Program-made: the position numbers and the translations under genes
Shown here: positions 47,101 to 58,494 of the stretch, piece by piece
How positions within the stretch are numbered: the stretch's first letter is position 1
Layout of the letters: each line of letters starts with the position of its first letter
Assembly: GCF_001425235.1 (NCBI RefSeq)
Contig: NZ_LMEA01000008.1
Span: 496,001 to 560,000 of the forward strand
Length of the DNA stretch: 64,000 nt
Direction of reading: 5' to 3'
Origin: Devosia sp. Root413D1
Lineage (GTDB): Bacteria > Pseudomonadota > Alphaproteobacteria > Rhizobiales > Devosiaceae
Notes under the pieces: model-generated
Databases searched by the model: none
Told to the model about the DNA's origin: nothing
Seen by the model: the letters and a program-made list of their open reading frames with translations, nothing else

Positions 47101-50100
47101 GTCAGCGCCAATGGCGAGCGTGCCGACTACGCAATCACCGGCGGGAACTCTCAGGATACCCTCTATGGCGGTGGTGGCAATGACAGCCTCAACGGCGGCG
47201 GCAGCAACGATCAGCTGGTCGGCGGCAAGGGTGACGACACCTATTACGTCGATAACGCCAACGATCAGGTCTACGAGTCGGCCAATGAGGGGACCGACAC
47301 GGTCTATTCCTCGACCAACTTCCAACTCTCGGAGAACATCGAGAATCTGTTCCTCACTGGTTCCGGACATATTTCGGGAACCGGCAACTCGTCCAACAAC
47401 TGGATCGTCGGCAATACCGGCAACAACCAGCTGAGCGGCGGCGGCGGTGATGACACCCTTGTCGGCGGCGCCGGCAGTGACGTGCTTTCCGGCGACAATG
47501 GCACTGACACGGCCAACTACAGCACCTCCGCGTCTGCCGTGACCGTATCGATGGAAAAGGCCGGCAAGAAATCCGGCGTCCAGACCTCAGTCAACGAGAA
47601 CGGCTCGGCCGATACCCTCGCCAGCATTGAGAAGCTCATCGGCTCGGCCTTTGATGACAGGCTGCTGGGCAGCCACGTCTCCGGCGGTGCGGGCAATGAC
47701 ATTATCGACGGCATGAGCGGCAACGACACGCTGTTCGGCGATAGTGGCGATGATCTGATCGACGGCAAGGCTGGCTCCGACACCATGGCGGGCGGCACCG
47801 GCAACGACCGCTTCCTGGTCGATGTTTCGGGCGACGTGGTCACTGAACTCGCAGACGGCGGCAACGACACCGTCATCACCGCGCTCGGCTATACGCTCGG
47901 CGCCAACGTCGAAAACCTGACGCTTACCGGCACCGCTGCCGTCAACGGTACCGGCAATACCCTCAACAACGTGCTGGTCGGCAACTCGGCCAACAACATC
48001 CTGACCGGTGGGGCGGGCAACGATATCTTCAACGGCCTCGACGGCACCGACACGCTGATCGGCGGCCTGGGGGATGATCTCTACATCCTCGAGACGGGCT
48101 CGCCGGACACCATCACCGAGGCGGCTGCCGAAGGCACGGACACTGTCCAGGCCGGGATGACGTACACTCTGGGCAGTAACCTCGAGAACCTTATCCTCTC
48201 GGGCACTGCCGCGATCAATGGCACCGGCAATACGCTCGACAATGCCCTGCTCGGCAACACGGCCGCCAACGTGCTCACCGGCGGTTCCGGCAACGACGTG
48301 CTCGATGGTGGCGCCGGTGCCGATACGCTGATCGGCGGTATCGGCAATGATGCCTATGTCATCGACAATGCAGGCGACGTCATCCAGGAGAACAGCGGCG
48401 AAGGCGCCGACACGGTGTACACCGCCCTCGACGCCTACACGTTGGGGAGCCATCTCGAGCAACTGGTGCTGCAGGGCAGCGCCGCGCTGAGCGCTACCGG
48501 CAACTCGCTCGACAACTACATGCTCGGCAATGTCGCCGCGAATGCGCTCACCTCAGGTGCCGGCAACGACACCCTCGACGGCGGCGCCGGCGCCGACACC
48601 CTTACCGGCGGAACCGGCGACGACGTGTATTACGTCGATACCGGCTCCGATTTGGTGGTCGAACTGGCCAGCGAAGGCACCGATCTGGTGGTGTCGTCGG
48701 CCGCCGGATACCTGCTCGCTGCCAATGTCGAAAACCTGACGCTGATCGGCACCGCGGGTAACGGCACCGGCAACAGCCTCAACAACATCATCACCGGCAA
48801 TGCCGGCGCCAACGTCCTCGATGGCGGCACCGGAGCCGACAGCCTGATCGGCGGGGCCGGCAACGACACCTATGTCGTCGACAACGCTGGCGACACCGTC
48901 ACCGAGACGGCGAGCAACGGCACCGACACGGTGCTGTCGGCCGTCAGCTTTGTTCTCGGAGCAAACGTCGAGCACCTGACCCTCACCGGGTCGGGTGCCG
49001 TCAACGCCACCGGCAACACGCTGAACAACACGCTTATCGGCAATGCCGGCGCCAACACCCTCGATGGCGGCGCCGGCGCCGATACCATGACAGGCGGCGC
49101 CGGCGACGACATCTACGTCGTCGATCAGGCCGATGACGTGGTGGTGGAGCTGGGCAGCCAGGGCAGCGATACAGCGCGCTCGGCGATCAGCTATTCGCTC
49201 GGGCAGAACGTCGAACACCTGGTCTTGACCGGCAGTTCGGCGATCAGTGGCCTCGGTAATGCGCTGGCCAACAGCATGACCGGCAACTCCGCCGCCAATA
49301 CCCTCGATGGCGGGGTAGGGGCGGACACCCTGATCGGCGGCGCCGGCGACGATACCTATGTCGTCGACAACGCCGGTGACGTGGTGACGGAAGCAGCGAG
49401 CGAGGGCACCGATACGGTGCAGGCGCGCGTCTCCCATACCCTTGCTGCCAATGTCGAGAATCTGGTTCTCGTCGGCAATGCGGCGAGCAGCGGGACCGGC
49501 AACTCGGCCGCCAACGTGCTCACCGGCAACTCCGCTGCCAACAGCCTCAACGGGGCCGGTGGCAACGATACGCTCAATGGCGCCGGCGGTAATGACACGC
49601 TCACCGGCGGCACGGGCAATGACAGCTATGTCTATGCCCGTGGCGGCGGCAACGATGTGGTGATCGAAGGGGCCGGCGAAGGCACCAGCGACGAGCTCGT
49701 GCTCTCCGGGATTTCCAGCGGCGCCATCAGCTTCACCCGCAACGGCTTCGACATCCTCGTCACCATCGCTCCGTCGGCGGTGGGTGCCGGCGATGGCGGC
49801 ACTATCGTGCTGAAGGATCAGCTCCGCACCGGCGAGTATGGCGTCGAGACCGTCACCAACGGTGCGGGCGCCAGCTGGACCAAGGCCCAGTTGGTCGGCG
49901 TGTTCGAAGCGCCCAGCATCACCTCGAGCGGGGGTGGCGCTACGGCATCGATCGAGCTGCCGGAAAACAATACCGGCGTCGTCACCGTCACCGCCACCGA
50001 TAGCGGCACGGTGACCTATTCGATCGTCGGCGGCGCCGACGCGGCCAAGTTCACCATCAACAGCACCACCGGCGCGCTGAGCTTCGTTTCCGCCCCGGAT

Positions 50101-53100
50101 TTCGACGTGCCGGGCGATACCAACGCCGACAATATCTACATCGTCACCGTGCAGGCCTCTGACGGCACGCTCACCGACACGCAGACCATTTCGGTTAAGG
50201 TCGGGGACGCCAACGACGCGCCGATCATTGCCTCGGGCGGTGGCGGCGCCACGGCCAGCATCAGCGTCAGCGAGGGGGCGACTGCCGTCACGACGGTTGT
50301 CGCGACCGACAGCGATGTCGGCGCAGTGGTGACCTATTCGATCACCGGCGGCGCCGATGCCGCCAAGTTCGTCATCGATGCGCATACCGGTGTGCTGAGC
50401 TTCGTCGCCGCTCCGAACTTCGAAGCGCCCGGCGATGTCGGGGCGAACAACGTTTATGACGTGGTGGTCACCGCCGCGGACGGCTGGCTGACCGACAGCC
50501 AGGCGATCGCGGTGTCGGTCGGCAATGCCAACGAAGCGCCGACCATCTCGTCGGGCAGTGGCGCCGACGAGGCGGCCGTTTCGCTGACGGAAGGCACGTC
50601 GGCAGTCACCACGGTGACGGCCACCGACGTCGATGCCGGCACGACACTGACCTTCGATATCGCCGGCGGTGCCGATGCCGGCAAGTTCACCATCAACGCC
50701 ACCACCGGCGCCCTGAGCTTTGTTGCAGCTCCCGATTACGACCAACCGGCCGATGCCGACGGCAACAATGTCTACGACGTGATTATCAGGGTTTCCGACG
50801 GCACGCTGAGCGACACGCAGATCATCTCGGTGACGGTGGGCAACCAGAACGAAGCGCCCACCATCCTGTCCAATGGCGGTGGCGCGACCGCTTCGATCGC
50901 CATCGACGAGCTGAGCTCCGCCGTCACCACGGTGGCGGCGGGCGATCCGGACGCCGGGACCAGCATCGTCTATTCGATCGTTGGTGGCGCCGATGCGACG
51001 AAGTTCAGCATCGACCCGACGACCGGGCAGCTCAGCTTCAAGAGTGCGCCCGACTTCGACCATCCGACCGATGTCGGGGCCAACAACGTCTACAACGTCA
51101 CGGTGCAGGCCTCCGATGGCTCGCTGACCGATACGCAGGCTATCGCCGTCACCATCAACAATCTCGATCGGACGATTGTCGGCACTGCCGGCGTGGACGA
51201 GCTGGTGAGCGGAAGGGGCGACGACCTGCTGGAGGGCGGGCTTGAGAACGACACTTACCGTTACACCCGAGGCGATGGTGACGACGTCATCGACGAAGGG
51301 CAGGGCGGTGGCAGGGGGGATGTCCTCCGCGTCGCGGGTGTCAACGGCTTCACCCAGACCTACCTGGTCGCCGTCGGCGCCGACTTGCACATCCAGATCG
51401 CCGAAAGCGTTACCGGCGCCGGCGATGGCAGCACCATCGTGGTCAAGAACCAGTTCAGGACCGACGGCGAGTGGGGTGTCGAAACCATCATCGATGGTGA
51501 CGGCAACATCTGGACCAAGGAGGCCCTGGTCACCTTCATGTTCGGGGCAGGTGGCCCCGGCCAGACCGGCACCTCCGGCAACAATACCCTCACCGGATCG
51601 GTGCTGAGCGAGACCTTCTATGGCCTCGGCGGTAACGATCAGATCAGCGCCGGCGAGGGTGACGACATCCTGATCGGCGGCGCTGGCGCCGACGTCCTCA
51701 ATGGCGGGCTTGGCTGGGATATCGCCTCGTATATCACGGCGGCCGCCGGCGTGAATCTCGATATGCGCAATGCCAGCTCGACCTGGTCCGGCGACGCCAC
51801 CAGTGACACCCTGACCTCGATCGAGCAGATCATCGGCACTGCATTTGCCGACAACATCGTCGTCAACGTGGACGGGATGTCAGTGCTCGGCGGCGCCGGC
51901 AACGACTATCTCGAGACGGTCGGCGACGGCAGCTACCTCGACGGCGAGGACGGCGACGACCAGCTCGCGGGTGACCGCGGCGTCGACATCCTCATCGGCG
52001 GCAACGGTGCCGATCTGATCTACGGCTATGGCGGCGGAGACCGCATCTTCGGCGGCGATGGCATCGACACCATCCTCAGCGGTGACGGCAGTGATGTCAT
52101 CTTCGCCGGGGCCGGCGATGATGCGGTCGCCGGCGAAGCCGACGACGACGCCATCTTCGGCGAGGAGGGGGATGACTCGCTGCAGGGCGGCGACGGCGAC
52201 GACGCCATCCAGGGCGATGACGGCAATGACTGGATCGATGGCGAACTGGGTGCCGACTGGGTCAGCGGTGGGCTGGGGGATGACAACCTCAACGGCGGCG
52301 ATGGCGACGACTACCTCGTCGGCGGCGCCGGGGCCGATCAGCTGAACGGCGGCGACGGCTTCGATATCGCGGGCTACGAAAATGCCGAAGCCGGCATCAG
52401 CCTCAACACCAACCTCGCGGCCTCCACCTATACCGGCGATGCCTTGGGCGACACCTTCTCCAGCATCGAGTTCTTCTGGGGCAGCGCCTACGCCGACAGC
52501 ATCACCGTCGGCTACAACGGCATCGAAATCTGGGGCGGCTCCGGCGATGACACCATCACCGTCACCGGGGTGGGCAGCAAGCTGCGCGGTGACGACGGTG
52601 CCGACGTGATCACCGGCGGCAGCGGCGTGGATGAGATCCTCGGTGGCGAAGGGAACGACACCATCGGCGGTGCCGGCGGCGACGACGCCCTCTCCGGCGA
52701 GGAAGGCGACGACATCCTCACTGGCGGTGCCGGCGCAGACTGGCTGCACGGCAGTGAAGGCAACGACACGCTCAATGGCGGCGACGACAACGACTACCTG
52801 ATGGGTGGCGCCGGAGCCGACGCGCTCAATGGTGGAGCAGGCACGGACTCGGTCAGCTACTTCTGGTCAGAAGCCGGCGTGAGCTTCGACACGGCAGCTG
52901 CCGCCTCGACCTATGGCGGCGATGCCCTGGGCGACACCTTCGCCGACCTCGAAATCTTCATCGGCAGCGATTTCGGCGATGCGATCACCGTGCACTTCAA
53001 CGGCACCACTATCCATGCCGAGGCTGGCGACGACGTGGTCACCGTCACCGGGGTGGGGAGTTTGGTACATGGTGACGGCGGTGACGATATCATTACCGGC

Positions 53101-53628
53101 GGCACCGGCATCGACACCATCTTCGGCGACGACGGCGACGACACCATCCACGCCGGCGACGGCGCGGATTCCCTGCAGGGCAGCGCTGGCAACGACGAAA
53201 TCCATGCCGGCGCCGGCGACGACTGGGCCGGCGGCGATGACGGCGACGACATCCTCTACGGCGATGATGGCGTCGACTACCTCTCGGGCGGCCTCGGCGC
53301 CGACTCGCTCTTCGGCGGCGCCGGCAACGACCGGTTCACCTACGGCTCGACCACGGAAAGCGTCGTCGGCGCCATGGACCGCATCGAGGACTTCACTACC
53401 GGCGATCGCGTCCGGCTGATCGACATCGACGCCAACGAAGGCGTCTCCGGCGATCAGGCGTTCGTGCTGGATACCAACAGCTCCTTCTCCGCCGGCGAAA
53501 TCCGCCAGACGGTGATTGGCGGAGACCTGCTGCTCGAGATGAACGTCGATGGCGATGTCACGCCGGAGATGAGCATCCTGATTGTCGGCAGGACGACGGT
53601 GCTGGCCAATGGCGACTTCCTGTTCTGA
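41101..53628 (+). CDS. Giant RTX protein (4175 aa) with HExxH module, tandem repeats and cadherin-like repeats
   Basis: The protein is a mosaic. Residues ~1-200 form an AT-rich-coded module with a zincin-like HELIH at 96-100. A Ser/Gly-rich linker lies at ~327-358. An [10 protein letters not shown] domain with EF-hand-like Asp clusters spans ~358-520. Residues ~557-2010 hold 25 full and one partial copy of a ~55-residue repeat (TTSADGLS...). RTX blocks run from ~2019 to 2939, four cadherin-like repeats from ~2940 to 3355 ([17 protein letters not shown]), and further RTX blocks to a serralysin-type C-terminus ending GDFLF. There is no signal peptide; export by the adjacent ABC/HlyD genes is expected. 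The AGGA Shine-Dalgarno lies in the upstream gene's end. A surface adhesin or a protease-bearing exoprotein is likely. Confidence 0.93.
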   Translation: MGKFIYDASVPELFREEINAIYNTISTSHAEILSAVKKIDPAAAKYVDELDYDVNLSMVSRPDKAGSNGITGSKTSIWINPDSVNKVKPLFDIVVHELIHSITWATSGRPPIGAKTPHEIAFYEILYATVWEAFGKQPHSSEEYWLIKAVNGEVVSAVPGANDLAPWMSGGTTSKGAPQIKFESAAALEAAIGRNITPTQQYELANQGAFLKYQVNGSGPLVKLASGSVAAVGTKFATGDGYEAIVNPNGSVTNLKTGYTSAPGSAYKEEYKQQSDGSFKDSSGTYYPPTNTVSASTGQPLYKQTVSTYNHDTGKFEQKTVYKSTPPSSSSSSSGGSSSGGSSSSGSSSSSSSKSSPILIDLDGDGIEIDQLTASNFFYDVAGDGLQHRTAWAGAGDGVLVRDSGNDGVINLRNEIDFTQWDPTAEGDMQALLNVFDTNKNGKLDAGDAEWALFKVLVTNPDGTTTLKTLAELGITSINLVSNNQEVNYADGSKISGTAGYTKADGSTGIVADATLSYDPNGYVVGNTVTHNGDGSTTVVNRAVRPDGSVAHQTTTVTSADGKSKTLTFDTDGDGVPERKQTDVTVVNGDGSITRTVQDYDGSGAILARKEMTVTSADGKTVTVSRDVDGSGNYDQVESRVTAVDGSLSLTITNLHPNGTTKNEQTVVTSADGLTKTTQIELTGSGAINATRTETTSVAGNGTRTETVTDYAGNGTSGAHMVARQVTVASADGSNKSVAADLDGNGTTDLTDTSTIVRNGDDSTTMTERRTNGDGSVRQSTVTDLSVDGLSETVRVDVNGDGSYELTTTDLTLFGVDGSTTKTVTSRAANGTLLDRAVATWSADGKTRSTSIDTDGDGAFDRIETVAVVSGNSVNTASIYAPNGSTLLSKAVTTTSADGLSKTTQVDANGDGAYDATSTSTTVVNGDGSSTITTIVKNGAGTIQVGKTVVTTSADGLSTTAQSYLNAQTSPYKTVTDVTVKNPNSSLTQTVTVLEGTSQVQTGKVITNVSADRLTTTVSSYVGTNASPQDVVTSVTSADGSKVQTSSNYSPNGATLLGRTTISTSSDGLTQTKVVDANGNGNGVTDATEVTAKALNTDGTTTLTTTAYQGSGTAGANKVGQTVVTTSGNGLAISKQVDANGDGTFDAKATESTVLNADGSRTQTTANYNGAGTVQTGKSVTTVSDDGLSKTVSTYLGSHTTADVVTTSTTTLNPDGSKSDTVSTYSASSALVGRTIATTSGNGLSATVASDLDGNGVNDLVVSSSTNANGSVTTVSSTYGATGALASRSTQTVSSDGLSKSVSTDLDGNGTADLSQTIATVLNADGSKTQTISNFLASGALKDKTVITTSADGLSTTTQWDKTGGGSFTGSQTDVITINADGSATRVVSVFNANGSLHDRTTIVTSADKLTVTTTEDVDGNSSVDHTFVQVRNADGTLSISSMDGAVQSASGRLYGNAKGEYQTQSADGLSTTIRYDANGNGLAESQVTDTVTLNTDGSKVETISYSNLSGGTASSANPVYTETLKEKAVVTTSANGLSTTSQYDLTGSGTYGESKTDVTVLNADGSTTQTTSTFAGATLKSRYALTESADGLSTTAQWDRAGTGTYTETSTKVLVKNANGSTTETVTSTGAGGALVSKIVTTTSADGRTTTIQKDMDGNAAYEESQTVTTSTAADGSTTAVTSTYNGSGGLINRSTVQVSADRRTVTSTRDADGNGTVDQTEVNTTLVDGSSSKVVTDWAANGSKTGLLTSTTSADGLLVSSSRDLDGDGIIDRTYTRKQVNNADGSTSSTLETFKVSEKAANGTVTVISPTLTQKTITTVSADGRTTIVNTDVDGSGGMDETITTNTKINGSAVTTTTDDADARKLGAGPGDVAWVSALNGAGTAASTTTTISADGNTRTVEADYDGNGSKEHTETWVTRIDGSQVGTITDKNAKNKVVASATETVSADGLTVRLSKDKDNDGDIDVVETSVIRVDGSKVKTITEYNGATVTKQTVITVSANGERADYAITGGNSQDTLYGGGGNDSLNGGGSNDQLVGGKGDDTYYVDNANDQVYESANEGTDTVYSSTNFQLSENIENLFLTGSGHISGTGNSSNNWIVGNTGNNQLSGGGGDDTLVGGAGSDVLSGDNGTDTANYSTSASAVTVSMEKAGKKSGVQTSVNENGSADTLASIEKLIGSAFDDRLLGSHVSGGAGNDIIDGMSGNDTLFGDSGDDLIDGKAGSDTMAGGTGNDRFLVDVSGDVVTELADGGNDTVITALGYTLGANVENLTLTGTAAVNGTGNTLNNVLVGNSANNILTGGAGNDIFNGLDGTDTLIGGLGDDLYILETGSPDTITEAAAEGTDTVQAGMTYTLGSNLENLILSGTAAINGTGNTLDNALLGNTAANVLTGGSGNDVLDGGAGADTLIGGIGNDAYVIDNAGDVIQENSGEGADTVYTALDAYTLGSHLEQLVLQGSAALSATGNSLDNYMLGNVAANALTSGAGNDTLDGGAGADTLTGGTGDDVYYVDTGSDLVVELASEGTDLVVSSAAGYLLAANVENLTLIGTAGNGTGNSLNNIITGNAGANVLDGGTGADSLIGGAGNDTYVVDNAGDTVTETASNGTDTVLSAVSFVLGANVEHLTLTGSGAVNATGNTLNNTLIGNAGANTLDGGAGADTMTGGAGDDIYVVDQADDVVVELGSQGSDTARSAISYSLGQNVEHLVLTGSSAISGLGNALANSMTGNSAANTLDGGVGADTLIGGAGDDTYVVDNAGDVVTEAASEGTDTVQARVSHTLAANVENLVLVGNAASSGTGNSAANVLTGNSAANSLNGAGGNDTLNGAGGNDTLTGGTGNDSYVYARGGGNDVVIEGAGEGTSDELVLSGISSGAISFTRNGFDILVTIAPSAVGAGDGGTIVLKDQLRTGEYGVETVTNGAGASWTKAQLVGVFEAPSITSSGGGATASIELPENNTGVVTVTATDSGTVTYSIVGGADAAKFTINSTTGALSFVSAPDFDVPGDTNADNIYIVTVQASDGTLTDTQTISVKVGDANDAPIIASGGGGATASISVSEGATAVTTVVATDSDVGAVVTYSITGGADAAKFVIDAHTGVLSFVAAPNFEAPGDVGANNVYDVVVTAADGWLTDSQAIAVSVGNANEAPTISSGSGADEAAVSLTEGTSAVTTVTATDVDAGTTLTFDIAGGADAGKFTINATTGALSFVAAPDYDQPADADGNNVYDVIIRVSDGTLSDTQIISVTVGNQNEAPTILSNGGGATASIAIDELSSAVTTVAAGDPDAGTSIVYSIVGGADATKFSIDPTTGQLSFKSAPDFDHPTDVGANNVYNVTVQASDGSLTDTQAIAVTINNLDRTIVGTAGVDELVSGRGDDLLEGGLENDTYRYTRGDGDDVIDEGQGGGRGDVLRVAGVNGFTQTYLVAVGADLHIQIAESVTGAGDGSTIVVKNQFRTDGEWGVETIIDGDGNIWTKEALVTFMFGAGGPGQTGTSGNNTLTGSVLSETFYGLGGNDQISAGEGDDILIGGAGADVLNGGLGWDIASYITAAAGVNLDMRNASSTWSGDATSDTLTSIEQIIGTAFADNIVVNVDGMSVLGGAGNDYLETVGDGSYLDGEDGDDQLAGDRGVDILIGGNGADLIYGYGGGDRIFGGDGIDTILSGDGSDVIFAGAGDDAVAGEADDDAIFGEEGDDSLQGGDGDDAIQGDDGNDWIDGELGADWVSGGLGDDNLNGGDGDDYLVGGAGADQLNGGDGFDIAGYENAEAGISLNTNLAASTYTGDALGDTFSSIEFFWGSAYADSITVGYNGIEIWGGSGDDTITVTGVGSKLRGDDGADVITGGSGVDEILGGEGNDTIGGAGGDDALSGEEGDDILTGGAGADWLHGSEGNDTLNGGDDNDYLMGGAGADALNGGAGTDSVSYFWSEAGVSFDTAAAASTYGGDALGDTFADLEIFIGSDFGDAITVHFNGTTIHAEAGDDVVTVTGVGSLVHGDGGDDIITGGTGIDTIFGDDGDDTIHAGDGADSLQGSAGNDEIHAGAGDDWAGGDDGDDILYGDDGVDYLSGGLGADSLFGGAGNDRFTYGSTTESVVGAMDRIEDFTTGDRVRLIDIDANEGVSGDQAFVLDTNSSFSAGEIRQTVIGGDLLLEMNVDGDVTPEMSILIVGRTTVLANGDFLF
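42769..47130 (+). repeat. Tandem ~165-bp coding repeats in the RTX gene
   Basis: Twenty-five full copies and a partial 26th encode about 53-70 residues each, centred on [VT]TSADGL(S/T)TT, a D-x-D/N-G-x-G-x-x-D Ca-type loop and an N-x-D-G-S-x-x-T motif. Copies are diverged in DNA sequence, so they are old. The repeated D-x-D/N-G loop suggests one Ca2+ per repeat and an extended rod. Confidence 0.85.
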
Positions 53629-53647
53629 TCGCCGATTGGGGGCTTAG

Positions 53648-55423
53648 TTGGTAGTGCGTACGAATGGGCAGGGCGCGATGCCCACGCTTCTTGGGCTGGC
53701 TGCGAAAGCAGCCGGCCCGATTGCTGCTTTCACGTTGGTGAGCTTGCTCTCCAACCTCATCATGCTGGTCGGCTCGATCTTCATGCTGCAGGTTTATGAT
53801 CGGGTGCTGCCGAGCCGGTCGCTGCCGACGCTGTGGGCGTTGGCCCTGCTGGTGGTCGGCATGTACGGGGTCTATGCCATCGTCGAGGTGGTGCGGACGC
53901 GGATGGCGGCGCGCTTTTCCGCGCTGGTCGATGCGACCGTTGCGCCATTAGCGTTCCAGGCGGGGATCCGGGCAAAACTCCTGAGCCAGACCGGGCCGCA
54001 GGCCGATCCGGTGCGCGATGTCGATTCGGTGCGCCAGTTCCTCGCCGGGCCCGGGCCGATGTCGCTGTTCGATCTGCCCTGGCTACCGGTCTATGTGGCA
54101 GCGATCTTCCTGCTGCATCCGCTGCTCGGCTGGGTGACGGTGGGCGGTGCGGTGGTCATGACGCTGCTGCTGGTCGCCAACGAGCTGCTGTCGCAGCGGC
54201 CTTCGAAGGACGTGGCGGTGGCCACCGCCCGGCGCCAGACGCAGTTCGACGATGCGCGCTCCAGCGCCGAGTCGGTGGCGGCGATGGGGCTGATGCCGGC
54301 CATTGTCGCGCGCTGGAAGGGCGCCAGCGCCGAGCTCAACCAGGCGCAGCGGCGGGCCGGCGACAGCAGCGGCCTCTATTCGGCGCTCACCAAGTCGTTC
54401 CGCTTCCTGCTGCAATCGGCGGTGCTGGCGGCGGGCGCCTATCTGGTCATTCGCAACGAAGCCACCGGCGGGGTGATGATCGCTGCCTCGATCATTTCGT
54501 CGCGGGCGCTGGCACCGATCGAACAGATCACCGGGCAATGGCGGGCCTTCGTTGCGGCGCGGCAGGCCTGGCGTCGCCTCGCCAGCGCGCTTTCGGCGAC
54601 CCAGACCCGGCAGCCGGAGGTGACGCTGCCGGCGCCATCGCACAGCCTCAGCGTCCAGCAGCTCGCCGCGGGGCCGAGCCGCCAGGCGGTCATCGTGCAG
54701 GGCGTGACATTCGAGCTCCAGGCCGGTGAGGCCGTGGGCATCCTGGGGCCATCGGGCTCCGGCAAATCCACCGTGGCCCGTGCGCTGGTGGGCGCCTGGC
54801 CGGTGTTGCAGGGCGAGATCCGCCTCGATGGGTCCGAACTCAGCCATTTCGATGCCGATAGGCTGGGCCGGCATGTCGGCTACCTGTCGCAGCACGTCGA
54901 ACTGTTCGCCGGCACCGTCGCCGAGAACATCTCGCGGTTCCAGCCCGACGCCGACGAGCAGGCGCTGTTCGCCGCGGCGACGGCGGCGCAGGTGCACGAG
55001 CTGATCGCCTCGCTGCCCAAGGGTTATGAAACGCTGATCGGCGAGCGCGGCACCGCGCTCTCGTCGGGCCAGCGCCAGCGGATCGGGCTGGCACGGGCGC
55101 TCTATGGCAATCCGTTCCTCATCGTCCTCGACGAGCCGAACTCCAATCTCGATCCCGAGGGCGACCAGGCGTTGACCGAAGCGATCAAGGCGGCCAAGGC
55201 GCGCGGCGCCATTGTCGCCATCGTGGCGCATCGGCCGAGCGCCATTCTCGCCGCCGACAAGGTGCTGTTCATGCGCGGCGGGCGGCAGCAGGCGTTTGGG
55301 CCCAAGGACGAAATCCTCGCCCGGATCGCGCAGCCGCCGGCGGCGACCAAGCCTGCGGCGGTAACGCAACCTGCTCCGGCGACCAAGCAGAGAAGCATAG
55401 CCGTGGTGCCCAATGTCCAGTGA
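53648..55423 (+). CDS. Type I secretion ABC transporter (PrtD-like)
   Basis: The 591-residue protein fuses a membrane domain (VSLLSNLIMLVGSIFMLQVYDRVLPSRS, then several helices) to one ATPase domain with GPSGSGKST (Walker A), LSSGQRQRIGLA (signature), LIVLDEPNSNLDPEG (Walker B) and a switch His in AIVAHRPS. It is the PrtD type, without the C39 peptidase-like domain of HlyB. The gene lies 19 bp after the giant RTX gene and overlaps the HlyD-type gene by 11 bp, so export of the giant protein is the obvious role. The start is TTG after GGGGG; ATG at 53678 is an alternative. Confidence 0.92.
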   Translation: MVVRTNGQGAMPTLLGLAAKAAGPIAAFTLVSLLSNLIMLVGSIFMLQVYDRVLPSRSLPTLWALALLVVGMYGVYAIVEVVRTRMAARFSALVDATVAPLAFQAGIRAKLLSQTGPQADPVRDVDSVRQFLAGPGPMSLFDLPWLPVYVAAIFLLHPLLGWVTVGGAVVMTLLLVANELLSQRPSKDVAVATARRQTQFDDARSSAESVAAMGLMPAIVARWKGASAELNQAQRRAGDSSGLYSALTKSFRFLLQSAVLAAGAYLVIRNEATGGVMIAASIISSRALAPIEQITGQWRAFVAARQAWRRLASALSATQTRQPEVTLPAPSHSLSVQQLAAGPSRQAVIVQGVTFELQAGEAVGILGPSGSGKSTVARALVGAWPVLQGEIRLDGSELSHFDADRLGRHVGYLSQHVELFAGTVAENISRFQPDADEQALFAAATAAQVHELIASLPKGYETLIGERGTALSSGQRQRIGLARALYGNPFLIVLDEPNSNLDPEGDQALTEAIKAAKARGAIVAIVAHRPSAILAADKVLFMRGGRQQAFGPKDEILARIAQPPAATKPAAVTQPAPATKQRSIAVVPNVQ

Positions 55424-56726
55424 TAGCGCTGAGGCCCAGGCCAGCAGCAGTCTCAAGCGACATTCGGCCTTCGCCGTCGGGCTGACCGTCGCGGTGGTTG
55501 GCGGGCTCGGCCTCTGGGCCTCGCTGACTGAGATTGCCGGGGCGGTGGTGGCGAGCGGCACGGTGGTGGTCGAAGGCGGGGCCAAACGGGTGCAGCATCA
55601 GGAGGGCGGCATCGTCGCCGAGATCCTGGTCGAGAACGATGAGCTGGTCGAACAGGGCCAGTTGCTGCTGCGGCTCGATGGCACCTCGGTCGAGGCCTCG
55701 CTGGCCGTGGTTGAGGCGCAGCTTGATGACATGCTGGCGCGGCGTTCGCGCCTCGTGGCGGAAGGCAGTAATGCTGCTCAGATGCAGCATCCATCGGCTC
55801 CCGGCTGGACCCCCGGCCAGGGCTTCGAGGCTGTCTACGCCGAGCAGGAGCGGCTGAGACAGTCGCGGGCGCTGTCGCTGGAAGGCCAGCAGGCCGGGCT
55901 CGAGGAGCAGGGCGAGCAGCTGATGCAGCAGATCGCTGGCCTTGGGGCGCAGCGGGCCGCGCTCAGCACGCAGCTCGAGGTGCTCGAGGACGAGTGGCGC
56001 GGCCTCAACGAGCTGCTCGATGACGGGCTGACCAATGTCGGCCGCACCAATGCCAACAAGACCCAGCGCGCCGGCATCGCCGGCGAGATCGGGCGGATCG
56101 ATACCGATATCGCGGCCGCGAGAGCCTCGATCGCCGAGCGCGAGATCGCCCATGCGCAGCTGCGCGACGCGTTTCAGGCCCAGGTGCTTGAGGAATTGCA
56201 GCAGGTCAATGTCAGCATCGCCGAGTTGCTGCAGCAAAAGATTGCCGCCGAGGATCGGCTGCAGCGGCTGGAGCTTCGCGCGCCGCAGCCGGGCATGATC
56301 CACGAGTCGAAGGTGCAGACGGTGGGCGGCGTGGTTTCTGCCGGCGAGACGCTGATGCTGATCGTGCCGGCCAATCCCGACATCGTGGTCGATGCCCGGG
56401 TCAGCCCGATGGATGTCGACAAGGTGGCGGAACGGCAGGAGGTGGTGCTGCACCTCTCGAGCCTCGATACCCGCACTACGCCGGAGCTGATGGCCTCGGT
56501 CCGCGCCATTTCACCGGCCACCTCGGTCGACCCGACCACCGGTGCGTCCTTCTACACGGTGCGGATCTCGGTCGGGAGCGAACAGTTGGCGCTGTTGCCG
56601 GCAGGAACGCGGTTGGTCCCGGGCATGCCTGCCGACGCCTTCATCGAGACCGGCAACCGGACGGTGCTCAGCTACCTGATGAAGCCGCTGCTCGATCAGG
56701 TGATGCACACGTTCCGCGAGGATTGA
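55413..56726 (+). CDS. Type I secretion membrane fusion protein (HlyD/PrtE-like)
   Basis: The 437-residue protein has one N-terminal transmembrane helix (about residues 20-42), a lipoyl-like beta-domain (VVVEGGAKRVQHQEGGIVAEILV), a long periplasmic coiled coil at ~100-285, and a C-terminal beta-barrel (LRAPQPGMIHESKVQTVGGVVSAGETLMLIVP). It bridges the ABC exporter to an outer-membrane channel. It overlaps the ABC gene by 11 bp. No TolC gene follows, so the channel must be encoded elsewhere. Confidence 0.93.
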   Translation: MSSDSAEAQASSSLKRHSAFAVGLTVAVVGGLGLWASLTEIAGAVVASGTVVVEGGAKRVQHQEGGIVAEILVENDELVEQGQLLLRLDGTSVEASLAVVEAQLDDMLARRSRLVAEGSNAAQMQHPSAPGWTPGQGFEAVYAEQERLRQSRALSLEGQQAGLEEQGEQLMQQIAGLGAQRAALSTQLEVLEDEWRGLNELLDDGLTNVGRTNANKTQRAGIAGEIGRIDTDIAAARASIAEREIAHAQLRDAFQAQVLEELQQVNVSIAELLQQKIAAEDRLQRLELRAPQPGMIHESKVQTVGGVVSAGETLMLIVPANPDIVVDARVSPMDVDKVAERQEVVLHLSSLDTRTTPELMASVRAISPATSVDPTTGASFYTVRISVGSEQLALLPAGTRLVPGMPADAFIETGNRTVLSYLMKPLLDQVMHTFRED

Positions 56727-56750
56727 CGGGGCGCGGGACCCACCTATCTG

Positions 56751-57215
56751 ATGCCCTCCGACAGCCAGGACATTCGCCCAAAAGTGCACCATCCGTTGCG
56801 AATTCAACCACTTGGTCCAACCTACGCTGCCTATGGGGCAGTGCTGCAACTGCTTGCCGCCTACGCCCCGTTTGCCGGCTTCCGCCTTGACCAGGCCAGC
56901 GCGATCGTCAGGGCGCAACTGAAGAGCGGGAACCACATCGCGGTATTTGCAGCCGACGACCAGTTGGTCGGCTACCTGGGGTGGATCCACACCAGCCCCG
57001 CAGCGGCGGAACGCTGGGTCAAGGATCTAGGCGAGCTGGAGACTGTTCCAAACGGCGAGGCGCTGGCCATCACGGTCGTCGTCAGCACCACGCCGGCTGC
57101 TACCGAGATGATGACTCGTCGATGCCGGGAGCTGCATCGGGGCTATCGAGGCTACTTCATACGCACCTATGGCGACGGCCGGGAGTCGACGAAGCGGTCG
57201 GTGCTCAGTCGGTAG
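56751..57215 (+). CDS. Possible RTX-activating (HlyC-like) acyltransferase
   Basis: The 154-residue protein lies 24 bp after the HlyD-type gene on the same strand. Its middle (GNHIAVFAADDQLVGYLGWI, ERWVKDLGELETVPNGEAL) resembles the layout of HlyC-type toxin acyltransferases, a GNAT-like fold. The catalytic His and Asp of HlyC are not evident, so an inactive or different activity is possible. It may simply be a GNAT-like protein of unknown role. Co-transcription with the secretion genes is likely from the spacing. Confidence 0.5.
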   Translation: MPSDSQDIRPKVHHPLRIQPLGPTYAAYGAVLQLLAAYAPFAGFRLDQASAIVRAQLKSGNHIAVFAADDQLVGYLGWIHTSPAAAERWVKDLGELETVPNGEALAITVVVSTTPAATEMMTRRCRELHRGYRGYFIRTYGDGRESTKRSVLSR

Positions 57216-57295
57216 GCGTTCGTCCCAGCGCGGGATAGTGCTGTCGTATCGCTGAGCACCTGAAGTCCGTTGTTTCTGGAACTGTGCTTTGCCCC

Positions 57296-57324
57296 GGTGC
57301 GAGGGGCGCTGACGCCCTCGCACC
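57296..57324. terminator. Bidirectional hairpin between convergent genes
   Basis: GGTGCGAGGG and CCCTCGCACC form 10-bp arms, with an inner GCG-CTGA-CGC continuation and one bulged G. It lies between the secretion operon and the convergent NTF2 gene. Confidence 0.6.
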
Positions 57325-57342
57325 CAGCTCTATCCCAATGCC

Positions 57343-58494
57343 TTACGCGGCCGCAGGGGCGTCGGTCAGCTGGGCCAGCTTCACCTGGGTCAACAGGCTC
57401 AGCTCGTCATAGACGGTCCACTCGTCGACGATCTTGCCGTTCTTGTAGTGGTAGTGGGTCATGCCCATCACCTGGACGCGCTTGCCGGTCGGGTGCTCGC
57501 CGAGGCTTTCGAGGATGCCGTAGCCGAGGTGGTGGCCCTCGATGATCCAGCGCACGGCGACCTTGGTGCCGCCCTCTTCGCTGGGCACCGAGCAGATATA
57601 TTGCGGCATATAGGCGGCGTCGGGCAGCGAGCCGACCAGTCCCAGATGCTGATGGATCACCGCGGCGACACCGTAGAGCTCCTTCATGTTGGGGCCGTGA
57701 TACTGCACGGTCGGGGCATAGATCTCGCTGATCTTGCCGAACATGCGCTTGTTGAACACCTCGTGGGTCCAGCGCAGCGTCTCGGCCTCGAGGTCGTTGT
57801 TGGCGATCGAGGTGTCGGCCTCGGTCTCGGGCGGATACTGGCCGAGCAGGCGCCGGTTCTCGCCGATATCGAGGTTGGTCTGGCCGCGGTCGAGTGCCGC
57901 CTTGGCGAAGCGCAGCGCGAAGGCATCGAGGTCGAGCCCGAGCTGGCGGATGATCGCCGCGGTGTCCGCCACCACCCACTCGCGGTAGATCTTGTTCCTC
58001 AGGATCATGCAGTCGGCGATGGTCCGCGATACGAACGGCCGGCCGGTGGGCTGGCCGAGATGGCCGAACTGCGTGTGGCGGCCCGAGCCGGTGACGAGGT
58101 GCGAGGTGTAGAACCCGTCCTTGTCGTTGCCGTTCCAGATCACCTGCGTGGCCATGCCGCGGCGCTCGGGGAAGCTGACCAGCCGCTGGATGGTGTCGCG
58201 CACCACGTCCTCGCGGTTGTAGATCGTTCCCATAGTGCCGTAGAGCACGCAGTTATGGGTGTAGTGGGTGTAGATCAGCCCGATATCACGCTCGTCCCAG
58301 ATCTTGTGGGTGCAGCGCACGATGTAATCGACGATGTCGGTATAGACCTCGTCGAAGCCGTCGAGCGACTGGCTGCGGGGCCGGTCGGTCGGCGTCAGCT
58401 CGGGATAATCGCGCCGCTCCACCTGCAGCACCTGCTCCTTGGGGGTGTCGATGCGGGCAATGCGGGCGGTCTTGGCCTTGTCGTCGTCGCTCAT
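57343..58494 (-). CDS. Double NTF2/SnoaL-like protein (ester-cyclase family)
   Basis: The 383-residue protein contains two SnoaL/NTF2-like cone domains, at about residues 45-190 (IVDYIVRCTHKIWDERDIGL) and 225-365 (WTHEVFNKRMFGKISEIYAP). The family includes polyketide cyclases and many hydratase or isomerase-like enzymes; no specific reaction is assignable. The ATG at 58494 has an AAGGAG Shine-Dalgarno and overlaps the stop of the hydrolase gene (ATGA), so they are coupled. It is part of the LacI-operator cluster. Confidence 0.83.
   Translation of the reverse strand: MSDDDKAKTARIARIDTPKEQVLQVERRDYPELTPTDRPRSQSLDGFDEVYTDIVDYIVRCTHKIWDERDIGLIYTHYTHNCVLYGTMGTIYNREDVVRDTIQRLVSFPERRGMATQVIWNGNDKDGFYTSHLVTGSGRHTQFGHLGQPTGRPFVSRTIADCMILRNKIYREWVVADTAAIIRQLGLDLDAFALRFAKAALDRGQTNLDIGENRRLLGQYPPETEADTSIANNDLEAETLRWTHEVFNKRMFGKISEIYAPTVQYHGPNMKELYGVAAVIHQHLGLVGSLPDAAYMPQYICSVPSEEGGTKVAVRWIIEGHHLGYGILESLGEHPTGKRVQVMGMTHYHYKNGKIVDEWTVYDELSLLTQVKLAQLTDAPAAA

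Noticed and set aside
42769-51170. Long tandem repeats that might be read as a CRISPR array
   Set aside because: They are in-frame diverged protein repeats, not short identical repeats with unique spacers.
48553-51390. A 945-residue open frame on the minus strand under the RTX gene
   Set aside because: It is the antisense of highly repetitive GC-rich RTX coding DNA with no protein-like features or start signal.
39277-57342. Duplicated tRNA-Ser 3' end as an island attachment site
   Set aside because: I saw no second copy of the tRNA end in this span by eye; a search could still find one outside the window.
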